A stretch of 33,853 nucleotides of DNA from Sergeia podlipaevii (lineage: Eukaryota; Euglenozoa; Kinetoplastea; Trypanosomatida; Trypanosomatidae), in assembly GCA_030849805.1 (NCBI GenBank), contig JASANZ010002019.1, forward strand, positions 1 through 33,853, in the 5' to 3' direction. Under the pieces are notes generated by a model, which was not told where the DNA came from, searched no databases, and saw only the letters and a list, made by a program, of their open reading frames with translations. The translations under genes were made by a program, and so were the position numbers. Every line of letters starts with the position of its first letter. Within the stretch, counting starts at the first letter, position 1. This document shows positions 1-11,200 of this stretch, piece by piece.

Positions 1-93
1 CACCTCAAACTTGTAGACGGTGGGCTCGGGGTTCTTCTCCGAGGGGGACTCGCGGCCGACGACCTGGTAGTGGCGAAGGTGGGGCTTGACCAT
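1..93 (-). CDS. RPL18A: 60S ribosomal protein eL20 (L18a), N-terminal part, cut by window edge
   Basis: The frame starts at the ATG at 93 and runs off the left end after 31 codons. The visible protein begins MVKPHLRHYQVVGRESPSE and continues through NPEPTVYKFEV. This matches the N-terminal strand of eL20 (L18a), a large-subunit ribosomal protein, where the eukaryotic pattern is a basic start, then YQVVGR, then a PEP-type turn. Almost every codon ends in G or C, which is stronger codon bias than in the neighbouring genes and fits a highly expressed gene. It is the last gene of the window in transcription order. The 5' leader is predicted to be about 69 nt. The start is the first ATG after the predicted splice acceptor. 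Family identity is from remembered similarity, not a search. Confidence 0.88.
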   Translation of the reverse strand, partial: MVKPHLRHYQVVGRESPSEKNPEPTVYKFEV

Positions 94-567
94 TGTTGCT
101 GCCGGGTGCTGAAAAGTTCGATGCGCTCTGCTTTTCTTGTAAAGATCCCTTTACGTGCTTCTCTTGAAAACAAAAAAAAGAAGAGAAAATGGGAGGAGAG
201 GAACAGTAATGCGTGCTTTTGTGGGTGAAGAGAAGAAGAAAAAACAAACAACAACAACAAACAAAAAAGAAAAGAAAAGAAAACACGAAGTGATTAATGC
301 TATTCCCATTCTCATCACCAGTATATTAACGTTGACACATTAGTGATTGCTATTATTATAAATGTTTTTTTTCGTTTGAAGAGCAACAACAATTAAGAAG
401 AAGAAAAAAATAAGGGAAAGCTATGCAATAAGCTTTCAATCACAAAAAGCAAAAAAAAAAGAAAATATATAAATATGCATGTAGATGTGTATGAGTGAAA
501 ATTCATTTATGCCGTGAGATGCATAAAGAGCTGGAATGATCTGTTATGTTTCTTATATATATGTACC
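94..567. other. intergenic region between the 759-residue gene and eL20
   Basis: About 470 bases of AT-rich DNA hold the 3' UTR of the gene ending at 568 and the 5' leader of eL20. Apart from the pyrimidine tract and acceptor near 163-206, only A-rich runs and short TA stretches are visible. I checked a box-C-like GTGATGA on the minus strand near 311-320 but found no matching box D, so I call no RNA gene. Confidence 0.7.
163..206 (-). promoter_or_regulatory. predicted spliced-leader acceptor for the eL20 gene
   Basis: On the minus strand a pyrimidine-rich stretch (about 206 down to 167) is followed by the first AG at 164-163. This is the usual trypanosomatid trans-splice arrangement. It would give a leader of about 69 nt before the ATG at 93. 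Predicted from pattern only. Confidence 0.6.
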
Positions 568-2847
568 CTACTTTCTCATATAGTTAAGGCATTTTGCATC
601 TGTTTCACTTTTGGGCATTCTGTTCTGTGGATCCGCTAGCATGAGCGAAAGAATGAGACCCATGCATTCACGGTAGCCACCACAATCAGCGTCAGCGGCT
701 TCGTCTTTGTTCTGTCCCTGTTCTGTTGAGGTAGTCGCTGCTGATACTAGTGTACTTGTATTCCTTTTGCTACCGTCGTCTTCTGGTTTGCAGAGCGACA
801 TCACCTCTTGTATTTGTTTTTGGCACTCCACGACGCGCTCCTCGCGGACGCATTCCTGTGCCAGGCTCACCGCAAGTTCATTGAAGAAGAGCTTCACTGC
901 CGCTGACTCGTCCGTTGCGTCACGTAGCAAAGAACGATCACTTGACGCCCTTGAATGCCCTAGAAGTCTGTGCAACAGAGATTTAGCCAAAATAGCTTTG
1001 TAAGTGACTCCGCACAAAGAAGAAGGAAGGAACGATGAGAATCGCGATGACTCGCAACCACCCCCTGGCAACTCGATGAAAGTTGACCACCACTGTTTCA
1101 ATAAAGTGCTAAGAAATAGAGCTACTGATGGCAGTGAGAACCACACCACTGGCACTTGAGTGCCTGCTGCTGCTGATGCTGCATCTGCCGTTGAAGCAGC
1201 GCTGGGCGTGACAAGTTCATCAGAGACGTGGCTACACCCTTTTGCATTCTTCTGAGAACCTTCCTTTTCCTTCTCCTCCCCCTGCTGTTCTTCCACAGAA
1301 TGAACCCTCTCGCCTCTGCCTGTCAGGCTCGCGGTACTTCCATTGAAAGCTTCAGCAGAAGCAGAAGCAGCAGCAGCACCACTGTCGTCGCGTGCGACAG
1401 CCACGTGCCGCGCAACATACTCGGCCATTTCAAAAGACAGCCATGCGCACATGGCTGAACGAAGCCTATCCCTTCCGTGAGAACACTCGCCCCCCTCCTC
1501 GCCGTTGCTGCTGCGTTCACAGTCTTTTCCCCCACGTAGAGGTTGAGGGGCACTATCACCGCATAAATCTGTGCGATCTCCCCAACAAGCGCACTCGCCA
1601 CCTAATGCCGCGTCACTCAAACGTATGGAAAGAAAGTCACTAATGCGCGTGTACAATTGAAAAAAGCTTAGGAGACCATGTGTGCGGTAGTCGTAGTGCT
1701 GGTAAAAATGATGATGATGATGATCTAGAAGCGGCCTCTGCCTTGTCGCATACGCGTTTGAATGAAAGGAATAGTTGACATCATCACCGATGCATTCCCT
1801 CGCACCAGGTGCCATCTGCGAAGCATCTTCAGGGTGCTCTGATACATCACGCAAGGGTATGAGGGGGCAAGACTCACACAAGAATGTATGGGAGTCATCT
1901 TGGCAATGAGCAAGAAAAGCCTCACTCGTAGTGAAGAGCTGAGCTGCGTGCAGAGCAGGAAACAGGCAGCCAAGAGCCGATAAGTCAGACACACCAAGAC
2001 TGCTTCTCTTTGGACTTGATTCTTGCTGTTGTTCGAGTCGCCCATGCATATCTGCCTCCGCACCCCCGACACCTTCGCGGCAGTTCTTCTCCTTCACAAT
2101 AGCACGCTGGTTACAGTCATCAACATCTGTTGCTTCTCCTACTGCGTTCAACGTGGGGGGCACTTGAAACGGGTTTGAATAAAAGAGACGACGTATTACG
2201 GCAGCACGCAACGGTAGTTCTAATTCCACTTTGCGTCGTGACATGTGTGGAGAGCAGCCACCCCGCTTTTCCACATCCCTGCACTGCGCGGGGATACGTG
2301 GCTCCTGCTTTTCCTCTTCATCTTTCTGCCGCTGCTGCTTCTGCTTCTGCTCCTGCTCCACTGCTTCATTCAATGGATTGCACTCCGCACGCAACTCCGC
2401 CTTGGTGGAGCTGCAGGTGGCGCTACGTTTCATCACTCTAGAGTTCAGTGGAAACAGTGCAAATGTAGTGCCGTTGTCGTCGTCATCATCTCGCTGTCGC
2501 TTGCTGGCTGCCGCTACTGTTGCTGTAGTTGGGGCACTGGTAGCTGGCAACACAGTGAGCGCTTGGACTGGAAAGCGAGTCAAGCGTGGTAACATACACA
2601 CTCTTGGGGATGTAGAGACATCAGAATCATGCAGAGCTGTGGATGCAACTATGGCACCACGGCTGCCCCATGAGGTTGTAGGAGATACAAGATCGACGAC
2701 AATCGCAGAGGAGCCTATGCTGGTGGCAGCCTCAGTATCCATACACACCAAGAGCGAGCTCAACAACATTTGAAGCGCGTTACCTTCGTCATAAAATGGC
2801 GCATGAGCCGAGCAGGCCGGCAAGCTATTTTTAGGTGATGATGCCAT
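568..2847 (-). CDS. hypothetical protein, 759 residues, no recognised domain
   Basis: I do not recognise this protein. The start at 2847 (MASSPKNS) is the first ATG downstream of the predicted splice acceptor at 2937-2936. The frame stays open to another ATG at 3045, but that codon lies upstream of the acceptor and would not be on the mature mRNA. The protein mixes ordered-looking islands with low-complexity runs: a basic-then-acidic KRQRDDDDD near residue 120, a Q/K/E-rich stretch, five histidines near residue 376, and Ser/Ala-rich linkers. Ordered islands include a segment around 395-420 (LLSFFQLYTRISDFLSIRL), a hydrophobic VPVVWFSLPSVALFLSTLL segment near 566, and a helical C-terminal part from about 610. 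The hydrophobic segment could be a single membrane helix or a buried core helix. KRQR could act in nuclear import, but evidence is weak. Confidence 0.85.
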   Translation of the reverse strand: MASSPKNSLPACSAHAPFYDEGNALQMLLSSLLVCMDTEAATSIGSSAIVVDLVSPTTSWGSRGAIVASTALHDSDVSTSPRVCMLPRLTRFPVQALTVLPATSAPTTATVAAASKRQRDDDDDNGTTFALFPLNSRVMKRSATCSSTKAELRAECNPLNEAVEQEQKQKQQRQKDEEEKQEPRIPAQCRDVEKRGGCSPHMSRRKVELELPLRAAVIRRLFYSNPFQVPPTLNAVGEATDVDDCNQRAIVKEKNCREGVGGAEADMHGRLEQQQESSPKRSSLGVSDLSALGCLFPALHAAQLFTTSEAFLAHCQDDSHTFLCESCPLIPLRDVSEHPEDASQMAPGARECIGDDVNYSFHSNAYATRQRPLLDHHHHHFYQHYDYRTHGLLSFFQLYTRISDFLSIRLSDAALGGECACWGDRTDLCGDSAPQPLRGGKDCERSSNGEEGGECSHGRDRLRSAMCAWLSFEMAEYVARHVAVARDDSGAAAASASAEAFNGSTASLTGRGERVHSVEEQQGEEKEKEGSQKNAKGCSHVSDELVTPSAASTADAASAAAGTQVPVVWFSLPSVALFLSTLLKQWWSTFIELPGGGCESSRFSSFLPSSLCGVTYKAILAKSLLHRLLGHSRASSDRSLLRDATDESAAVKLFFNELAVSLAQECVREERVVECQKQIQEVMSLCKPEDDGSKRNTSTLVSAATTSTEQGQNKDEAADADCGGYRECMGLILSLMLADPQNRMPKSETDAKCLNYMRK

Positions 2848-2886
2848 GTTCGCAAATTCAGTCGATCTCAATTTCCTCTCTCTCTC

Positions 2887-2914
2887 TGTGTGTGTGTGTG
2901 TGTGTATGTGTGTG
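2887..2914. repeat. (TG)n microsatellite in a 5' leader
   Basis: A TG dinucleotide run with one interruption (TATG) is preceded by a short TC run. It reads as CA repeats in the leader of the 759-residue gene. Confidence 0.9.
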
Positions 2915-2935
2915 CTGAAATGACTTGTATGTTGC

Positions 2936-3008
2936 CTGCACAATAAAAGATGGGAGGGAAAAAAGGGAGTGGGGGGGGGATAAAAAAAAAAAGAATAAGA
3001 ATAAAAAA
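2936..3008 (-). promoter_or_regulatory. predicted spliced-leader acceptor for the 759-residue gene
   Basis: The minus strand shows a long T/C-rich tract with a run of nine C residues (about 3008 to 2946), followed by GTGCAG with the AG at 2937-2936. The resulting leader is about 88 nt with no ATG before 2847. The site also decides the start codon, because it excludes the in-frame ATG at 3045. Confidence 0.65.
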
Positions 3009-3846
3009 TGCAACTAAAGAAAAAAAGCATGCTCGTATACTTCATAATTCGCCTTTTTCCCCCACCACCACTACCACCACCAAGTACGTGTCACATATAT
3101 ATTCATGTGCGCAGTAAAGAGACTCCGCGACACGTGACGGTATATGCACACGCGTTTTATCTGTATACATCTTCCCTTCTTTTTATCCTTCCTTTTTTTT
3201 TTCTTGTTCTCTCTGGAGTAGTTCTCTTCAACTTCGCTCACCTCAACCGTCGCAGAAGTACAGAGCATCAAACAGCGGCACCAGCAATTACTGCGCCAAT
3301 AATAAATTGGGAAGGAGAGAAAGAGAGAAAGAAAAAATAATGAGCACAAGAGCAACTCCCCATAATAAAAATAAAAATACACTAAACAATAATAGCAATA
3401 AAAATAAAAAATAAAAAAAAATATGTTTTGGCAAAACATCCATACAACGACAACAACAACAACAATATACACACGCAATTTGCACACAAAAAATGAAGGA
3501 AAATAAATATGAAAATGCACCTCCTCTGATTCTTTATAAAATATATATATATGTTTCTTTTCAAGAAGATGGATTGACATCAACGAATACACACATACAA
3601 AATCGCAAAATAAATATATAAATAAATAAGAAGCGATAGATATAAAGCGAGGGATAACAACGATGCAAACACACGTATACATACGGAGCCAAAATTGTAT
3701 AGAAAACAGAAGCAAACAGACAAACAAACAAGCAAGTAGAAAAATAATAAAAAATAAAAAAAGAAATAGTGACACAGACATCTTGAAGGCAATTCGCTCC
3801 TTTTGTGTTGCACTATATTTCTCTTTTTTGTTGTTGTTGTATATCT

Positions 3847-4524
3847 TTAGAGCCCCAGTTGCGACTCTAGACTGTAAGGATCAACCTTTGTCTCCTGCTG
3901 CTGCTGCCCAGCATCCACTTTTTGTCCGTCGCTTGGCAAGTCTGACAGATTTGTACCGGGCATAGCAAGGGCATCCGCAAGATAATCCGCCTCGTTCATC
4001 TTCTCCGAGTCAAAGTCAAGCGCCTCGAGCTCGTTCATCATCTCATCTTCGTCAATATCCTCCGGCACGTCGTACGCACGACCCATGATCTCTTGTATTT
4101 CTTGTGTATCCATGTAAAGGTCAGCTAGCTCGTCCTGCAAGTCGTCGATCTTATCAATATTGAGCTTCTTGAAGTCCTTCTTGAGCTGCTTGCCGGCATC
4201 CTTCATGGCGTTGACCTGCACCTGGGTATCCTTGATCGTCTCTGTCGTAAACTGCAGCTGATCAACGTTAAACTGCTGCTGCATCATCATATCCTGCTGG
4301 TTCTGATACATGCGCTTCTGCTGAAGAAGCTGCATAGCACGTTGTTTGTATCGCTGCTGCGTGGCCCCACGAGAACGCTGGATCTGATCCTTGAGTTTGC
4401 CAAGTTCCACATCAATTTTAGCTACACGAGCGTCAACGGCGTCTGTGCGGGAAGCGATGCGGCCACTTGCGTCCTCGAGTGTGGGCTTCGGCTGAGCATT
4501 CTTCTTGCCGAAAAGTCGGTTCAT
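3847..4524 (-). CDS. VPS60: ESCRT-III protein of the Vps60/CHMP5 type (SNF7 family), 225 residues
   Basis: The protein begins MNRLFGKKN, the characteristic start of human CHMP5 and yeast Vps60. It follows the family throughout: SRTDAVDARVAKIDVELGKLKDQI (helix 1), then KQRAM..LLQQKRMYQNQQD, KDTQVQVNAMKDAGKQLKK, IDDLQDELADLYMDTQEIQE and an acidic DEDEMMNELEALDFD near the C terminus. Length is close to the usual 215-225 residues. ESCRT-III proteins polymerise on membranes for multivesicular body formation and membrane scission. CHMP5/Vps60 works late with the Vta1/LIP5-Vps4 ATPase. The start at 4524 is the first ATG after the predicted acceptor. The frame is open 20 codons further upstream but only with a TTG, so that extension is not used here. 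This is one of the most confident functional calls in the window. Confidence 0.93.
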   Translation of the reverse strand: MNRLFGKKNAQPKPTLEDASGRIASRTDAVDARVAKIDVELGKLKDQIQRSRGATQQRYKQRAMQLLQQKRMYQNQQDMMMQQQFNVDQLQFTTETIKDTQVQVNAMKDAGKQLKKDFKKLNIDKIDDLQDELADLYMDTQEIQEIMGRAYDVPEDIDEDEMMNELEALDFDSEKMNEADYLADALAMPGTNLSDLPSDGQKVDAGQQQQETKVDPYSLESQLGL

Positions 4525-5254
4525 ATTGCTAGTCAGGGACTCTTTGCGTCTACTTTTTTTTGGTTTTGTGCGTTTCTCACTCAATGTTTGTTTTCTTTAC
4601 TATTTGCTGCCGAAGTCGCTATTGTCCTCCTTTATATGCTTTTTTTTCTTGTCCGTCGTCTCTAACCTCCTCCTGGATATAAGTACTGCTTGAGAGAGAG
4701 ATAATATAAGAGCAGAAAGGCACACGAGTACAAAAAAAAAAGAAAAGAAAAGAGAGAGACACTGTGCTTGCTTGGAATTGATTTCATAATCGTTGGATGG
4801 ATAAAAGAGAAACAAAGAAGAAATAAATAAAAAAATGAGAAAACAAATCAAGCAAAAAGGAGAGGTAAACACACACAAAAGGAAGTAACAAAGAAAAAAA
4901 AGGAAAGTACTACAACGCTTCTATTTTCACTTTAAATAGTGAGAGGGTAAGAGAGAGAATACGCCCGTATGGATGATACTCAAGCGTGCACACTCACAGG
5001 TCTCAATATTATTAATAATATTTCGTTCAAGTAAGTTGACTCGCTTTTTTTTTTTTTTGGCTGCGTTTATGCAGTTCATCGTGCTAGTTTACATGCTATA
5101 AGTCCTTCCATGGCAATTATACTAGTAAAGAAAAAAAAAATATATGAAAAAAAATAAAAAAAGCAACAACAACAACAAGGAAAAAAAGAGAGGGAAAAAG
5201 AAGCATCAAACGAGAGAAAAGAGAGGAGAAAGGGGGAGGGGGGACATAGATACC
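4525..5254. other. intergenic region between the giant WD40 gene and the CHMP5-like gene
   Basis: About 730 bases hold the 3' UTR of the giant gene and the long leader of the CHMP5-like gene. The plus strand is A-rich from 4730 to 4900 and again from 5120 to 5240. A 14-base T run lies near 5046-5059, and an ATTATTAATAATATT inverted repeat lies near 5010. No small gene or RNA gene was recognised. Confidence 0.65.
4689..4760 (-). promoter_or_regulatory. predicted spliced-leader acceptor for the CHMP5-like gene
   Basis: On the minus strand, pyrimidine-rich sequence from about 4760 to 4692 ends in CTCTCTCTCAAG, with the first AG at 4690-4689 (a second AG is at 4687-4686). The leader would be about 164 nt and contains no ATG before 4524. 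Confidence 0.6.
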
Positions 5255-8200
5255 TTAAAAATTCCACGCCGTCCCTTGCTGCCCAGCCGTTGCTTGAACA
5301 TTCGTTGCTGTCCCACCACCACCACCACCACCTTTTCTTTTTCTTGCCTCAGAAAGACGTTGAATGCGGGTTCGCGTTGTGGTGGCTGCTGTCGGCTTCA
5401 GAGTTGGCTGCTGCATTGAGGATGTGAGAGAAGAAAGCATTCGAGCTCCTTGTGGTGAGAGTTGCCGCTGCTTCTTCTGTTGCGGTTGTGACTCGGTGAA
5501 TGCCTGCTTGGTTGACAGTGCCGATGGCATTGACACGGAGGGTTGGAATGGAATCGTGCCGAGACCCACATCTGCATTCGTTTTGTCGCTCACAAAGGAG
5601 ATGGACCCGTACTTATGCCCGATGGGGGGTGAAGTTGCTGCAATAATTTCAGGGTCTCTAGGCGACTGCTGAAATGCGAGGCCTTGATGGCTAGAGCTAC
5701 TCCTCACGCTCTCTACGCCATCGCTAAGAAGACTGACACCAAACGGATCAGCCGTGGTGATACCAGCGGTGGGGGCGACAGCAGCAGCAGCCCCAGTTCC
5801 AGCTGCTGCTGTTGCTGCTGCTATCTGAGAGTGAAACAGCACCGCGGCGCTATCAAGGCTTCCCAAAAATTGCCGTTCTTGTTCCTCTTCCTCCTCCGCC
5901 ACGGCAGCGTCTGCGGCGGTTTGCACAAGCGCTTCTCGCTCTTCCAGAGATTTGCGGATCATCTCCTTAAGAGCCCCTACTTCGCTTGCGACGACAGTGT
6001 GGAGGTTCTTGGCTTGCTCGGAAACCGAGCTCATCTGCTTTACGTTACCCGAGATGATGGCTTTGTGGAACTGAGACTTGCTTCCTGTTGTGGCGGTAGA
6101 CCTTGCCGTAGTGAGTGGGGATGATGTCGGCTTCTCATTGTGCAGAGGCGAACTATTCGCTGCCGCGACTGCTGGTGGTGTTGGTTCGGAATTGACTTTC
6201 AAAGATCGCGGCAGGATTGATGGTAGCTGAAGTGGCGCCGCTTGAGTGCTACATGTGACCACGCTCTCGAGCACCGGAGAGGAAAGCGAAGTGGGGCGAT
6301 TGGAAAGAGGAGGGGTTGCGCTGAGAGCGCCTCCAGAGGCACTTACACCGCGTTTTCGCGGACTGTGCCTGCGCGGAAGCTTCGCGCTGTTGCCATAACG
6401 AGAGGAGTCCTTCTCCGACAGCGCAGACGGTAGTGGCGACTCCCAGTCCATAAGAGTGAGCATGATGCGCGACGGATTCCAAAGAGTGTCCTCTGCCCTG
6501 CGTTGCCGTCGCATATTTTCTCGTCGGGCGTACCAGTCCTCCTCACCGCCATCGCTGCCACTTTCTTTATCTTCTGCCTCGTCATCCCCATCGCTGCTGC
6601 TGCTGCTGCTGCTGCTGATCATCTCCTCCTCCTCTCTACTTCCATCGTGATCCTTCTTCACCTCAACGCCTTCACCCTCGCTTTCTCGCTTTTCTTCACC
6701 ATCTTGATCCCCGCGTTGTCCCCCCGTGATGGCCAAAGCTGCCGCCTCTCTCTGTTTCCTTCGCCGCTCCCGCCTCCGCTCCTTTTCCTTGTTCTTCGCT
6801 CGTCTTCGTACGGCCTCTTCCTTCACGTCCTCCACCCGTGGTGGCGCTAGCCCCTCGAGAAAGGTCGCAGCGATACGCTTGCGCTGCACAACAGGCGAGT
6901 GGAAGAGAACTCTCTCAGCGCCAAAAAAGACTGACCCGGTCCCGCTCAGAACAAAATCGTCGTACGTCGCAAGTCCAACGACGCCGGCGTTGAGCACAAG
7001 CTGCCGCTTCTCCTCCTCCGCTGTCATCACCGCCGCGTTGGCCTTTTTCTTCTTGCTTCCCGGCCCCCGCTCATGCAGCTCCTTCCGCTGTTGCAACTCA
7101 ATCAGCTTCTGCAGAGCCTCTTCACGACGGCGGTGCATGTACGCATGCTGCATGACAATTGCCGCACTTTCCCCTGCGAGGGCCTCGTCATCACCGTCAT
7201 CTTCGAGGAATCCACTCGCACCACCGAAGACGTCGCGTCGAATGGCATCCGCAGAAGAGATGCGCCGCGTGGTCATGCCATCCACAGCACTCGACCTTGC
7301 GGCGAGCACGCGAAACGGTTGCGAGATGATTCTCGGCAGCTGCGTGGCTTGTTCGAGCACAGAACTGGTCGTGCTATCATCCGCATTCAGATCAAGCACT
7401 CCATCAATGGTGACCTCCGGGTTTCTCAATGAAGCTCGCGATCGAGAAGTTCTCTTCTGCGGTGGCATGCTACCGAAATCGTGGCGCGGCGATGTGTTTT
7501 GTGCGCAGTCGAGCGGTGATCTCGACCTCGTAGTGCTTCCGCCGTCGTCGCGCGAAATCCCTCTTTGACTGCCAACCCGATGCAACACATTGTACCCACT
7601 GGTCACGCTGGCGTTGAGCGTGGCAATAGAGTTGCCCCCATCGATGGAGTATATATCGGTCCATGATCCACGTTGCGCCGCCAGATCGGAGGCGGAGGGC
7701 GTATATTGGACTTCCGTCTTTTTGCAGCGGATGAGCGCCATTGTTGCTCCGAAACCGACCTTGAGCGAGGGCACACCACAAGAGCCGCGCAGTCGAATAG
7801 ACAGCGCTCCTTCCCGCTCTTCTTTCTCCTCGTCCTCTTCGATGTCCTCTGGGGCGTTTCGTAAGCCACTGGCGTCGCGGACCGAGGGGAAATCCCTCCT
7901 CATGCCGCCGCCGCTCTTCTTCACCGGACTCGCCACGGTGACCTCCTTCGCTGCCCATGTAGGGCCCACACCGGGCTCTTTGGAAGGAGAAAGGGGCTTC
8001 CGCAGTGTCAACGACTTGCCTATTGGGCTCCTCGCGCCAACACTCGCAGCACCACCGCTGCCGCCGCCTCCGAGGATTGGGGAAGTCGTCATGGGGGCTC
8101 GTTGCTGGCGAAGTTCTTCGATACTTCGGGAAGCAGGACTCGCGCGACCTTGATTATCCTCAGAAACCGGCGACAGTCCTGCCCCTGAGAAGGAACGAGG

Positions 8201-11200
8201 CGCTTGTTTTTCCTCTCGCGAAGTGGTGGCTGCGCTGGTGATTCCACCACTCGGCGGCCACATCGGCACCGCAATACTGCCGCCTCTCGCCGCAAAAGCA
8301 GACGTGATCTGACGCGGTAGAGAGCCCACTGTGGACGCAACGCTGGCTCCCGCGATGCCGTCCAGCGGGAGCGGGGCCTCCGGAGAGGGCCGCTTGCTGA
8401 GAGGCTGGGAGGTGATCGATCGACTTGTGAGCGAGGTAATCCGAGTGCGGGCAGAGGTCGCACTCGACGCCGCTGGGCCTCCACGCTTGGTGACCAGGCG
8501 GATAGACCCACGCACAGACTCTATGGTCTTTTGTAAGCACTCGAATACTGCTCGACTGGTGCCAGCAGCACCACTGACGCTACTGCCGCTGTTGCTGTAT
8601 GAGTTGTATGGATGCATACCACGCATGAAGGCAAAGACATACGGCGAGTAAGAGGTCAGGATGCACGTGGAGGCGGCAGATGCAAAAGGATGAGAGCCCG
8701 GACTATTTTTTCCGTAAGAGGTTACAGTGGACGCGGCGTCGCCACCGCCCACGTGTGTGGTGCCGGTGAAACTAAGCGTTTCTGCCGTTGACAAGGACCC
8801 GCTCTGTAAAGTTAGTGAGTCGTTCTTGTTCTCTACGTCTTGGGCTTCCATGTTGCGCTCCACTTGCTGCTGAATCAGCATGTTCTGATGCTGCTGGTAC
8901 CCATCTGCGGTAGGTAATGCATTGGTGATGTGGTGCATGAACTCCAGCCCGGCACAGAAGCCAGCAGTGTCGAAGATGGCGCCAGGGTCACTCTCCTGTG
9001 AGCCTAACGCGCTATGCAATGCCGCTTTCTTCAAAAGTTTTTTCTTGAAAAACCCACCACCAACGTTCTTATCAGAAAGGAATCCCGTCACATTGCTCGG
9101 GTCGTTCCACTTCGTTCGTGTCTTCGCCTTTCCCTCGTTTTCCTCTGCGCGACTGTCTGCTAAATTCCCCCACGTCGCAAGCATGTAGCCCGCATCGTGC
9201 CGGAGAAGACACTTCACCTCGAGAGCCATGAAGGACACCGCCGCTTCCAGCTCAGCGGGCTGCACGCGATGCTTGCCACACGACAGAAACAAACCTTTTT
9301 CAACCACAAGCCGCCGTATCACGTAGTGTCGCCTGGCCGCCTCCATGAGCTGGGACGCGCGCAGCGATGGCTGCAGAAGAGGGGGTGTGATGGGCGTTGT
9401 GGGTCCACCGCCAAAGCACCCAATACAGTGCAGCGTGCCCAGCTGCCAGCGCCACACATAGATGTAGGTGTCCTCGCTGCTTGTCAGCAACGTGATCACG
9501 TTGCTCAAGAGTCGCACAGGACCTCCTCCTCCTCCTCCTTCCTGACTGCTACTGCCGCTATCGCCGGCCACATAACCAAACGGAGGAGAACAGAACGTTT
9601 TACTAGTACTGGCAGAGACAGAAGCGGCGGTGGTGGTGCTGCTGCCGGTGATGCTTCCCGGGCCGTTTGGAAAGCCCCGCATGAAGGCTACAGGAGTTGT
9701 GGCACTGTGCATGCTAATACAGTCTGCTTGAGGAAACATGGCATTGTATTGAGTGCTGCGCGGTGTGGTGCCAGCCATCGCATACGCCTCCGCAGCTTCT
9801 GCCGCTGCTGCCGCGCAGCCACTACCGCCAACAGTACCAGTACGAGATGACACGTGACTCTCCCCTTCCACCTCAGGATTCGTGACAAAGCATAACCCGC
9901 GTATATCTTGCCTGTGCGCACGCCAGCGATCGAGTACGACCACACGCTCCTCCAAGGCTGGTATGGCATCCAGCGGACCCACTGTCGCTTCCTCGGAAAA
10001 TGGAATTGCACTGAGATCCAGCAGTACCACATAGCCTGACTGATCGCCAATGGACACGTAGCACGGCGGAGGCGATAGCGATGATGGAATTGCCTCTCTT
10101 GGGGTTCGCCCTCTATTCTGTTGCTGTGCGTAGAGCATAGACTTGGGATTGCTCGCAGAGGCGCCGGTGTACCCGCTGTAGTCCCAAGAAAGACCAATGG
10201 AGGTGATGGTTTCCACCCCGAGCGTCGCGCGGAAGCGAAGCAGCTCCGAGGATGTCTTCAAGTTCCACAACTGCACAATGCCATCGTTGCTCCCACTAAT
10301 CATGTAGCCAGTATCTCCAATGAGGCATAAATGGCCAATGTACCCCAGCGTGGAGGCCTGTGCGCTAGCAAAGAAGTCGCCCTCTTCATCGATGCTCAAT
10401 ACCGGCGCATCAGCAGCAGCCGAAGAGACGTGTGGGGACGTACCGCTGTCTGTTCCAGCTGTGGTTGAGGTGCCATTGAAGTCATTCTTCTTTCCAGGAC
10501 TTGAGCTGCTCATGAGATTAGCAGTAGTGTTGTTGGTGTGTGACACTATTGTAGAGCCAGTGCCGCCGTTCTGACCCGCTTGGCTTACTTCCTTTCGTAA
10601 GGGAAGGGGGCGGCTGGTGCTGCTGCTTGCCATGAAGCCTCGCAGCGTCGCAGCACCACCGCCGCTGCCGGCGTCAGTCATATCTGCACTACTCGCTGCA
10701 CGCACGGTCCCCGCCACCACATCTCCCTCCGCCGTGCTTGCCGCAGTCGATCTGACAGTGCTATTCCCAAGTTGTTCCATCATCTCATTCGACATCACGG
10801 CAGTGGTTGTGCCGACAATGAGAGAGAAGGACGCTGTGCTCTCGCTGCAGTTGGTCCCTATCGCGCTCTCTGAGATATTCATCGCCCCTGTGCTCATTTT
10901 CTTTTTCAGCAGCCGCGGCGGCTGTTGTTGTTGTTGTTGCTGTTGTTGTTGTGGATGCTGCTGTGGGCGGTCCTTGTTGCTACCTCTCAGACGCGCTTCC
11001 GCCGCAACGGGATCCGGCACAAGACGCCCGGGAAAGAGTGCCACCAGATCCCCTTCCAGTGCTGTGTTTCTCACACGTACTCCATTGCCTAATATAACGT
11101 CGCTGGCAAGTAGACCGCTTGTGTATGCAGGGTGCAGCCTTGACGCATGAGTGCCGTTCCTGTTGTTAATCGCCATCGCGGCGGCGGCGGCGCTACCCAC

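Larger units (their letters stand above)
2848..3846. other. intergenic region upstream of the 759-residue gene
   Basis: About 1 kb contains the 3' UTR of the CHMP5-like gene and the leader of the 759-residue gene. It is strongly AT-rich, with A-rich runs on the plus strand (T-rich on the transcribed-sense strand), CAA repeats around 3450-3465 and TA runs near 3540. A 236-codon open frame at 3071-3781 on the minus strand is rejected as a by-product of pyrimidine-rich sequence. No RNA gene was recognised. Confidence 0.7.

Noticed and set aside
311..320. Box-C-like GTGATGA on the minus strand, possible snoRNA
   Set aside because: No box D was found at a suitable distance and no terminal stem was seen.
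2848..3045. 66-residue N-terminal extension of the 759-residue protein, starting at the ATG at 3045
   Set aside because: That ATG lies upstream of the predicted spliced-leader acceptor (2937-2936), and the extension is low-complexity UTR translation.
3071..3781. 236-codon open frame on the minus strand, very rich in Phe, Leu, Ile, Tyr and Cys
   Set aside because: It is the translation of pyrimidine-rich UTR sequence, which rarely makes stop codons. It overlaps the predicted acceptor and leader of the next gene and shows no domain-like pattern.
4525..4584. 20-codon basic extension of the CHMP5-like protein
   Set aside because: It would need a TTG start. The ATG at 4524 gives MNRLFGK, the known family start, and is the first ATG after the acceptor.
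6726..7568. 280-codon plus-strand frame opposite the giant WD40 gene
   Set aside because: Ser/Arg-rich shadow of a long coding frame on the other strand, with no domain and no splice signal of its own. The same applies to other antisense frames.
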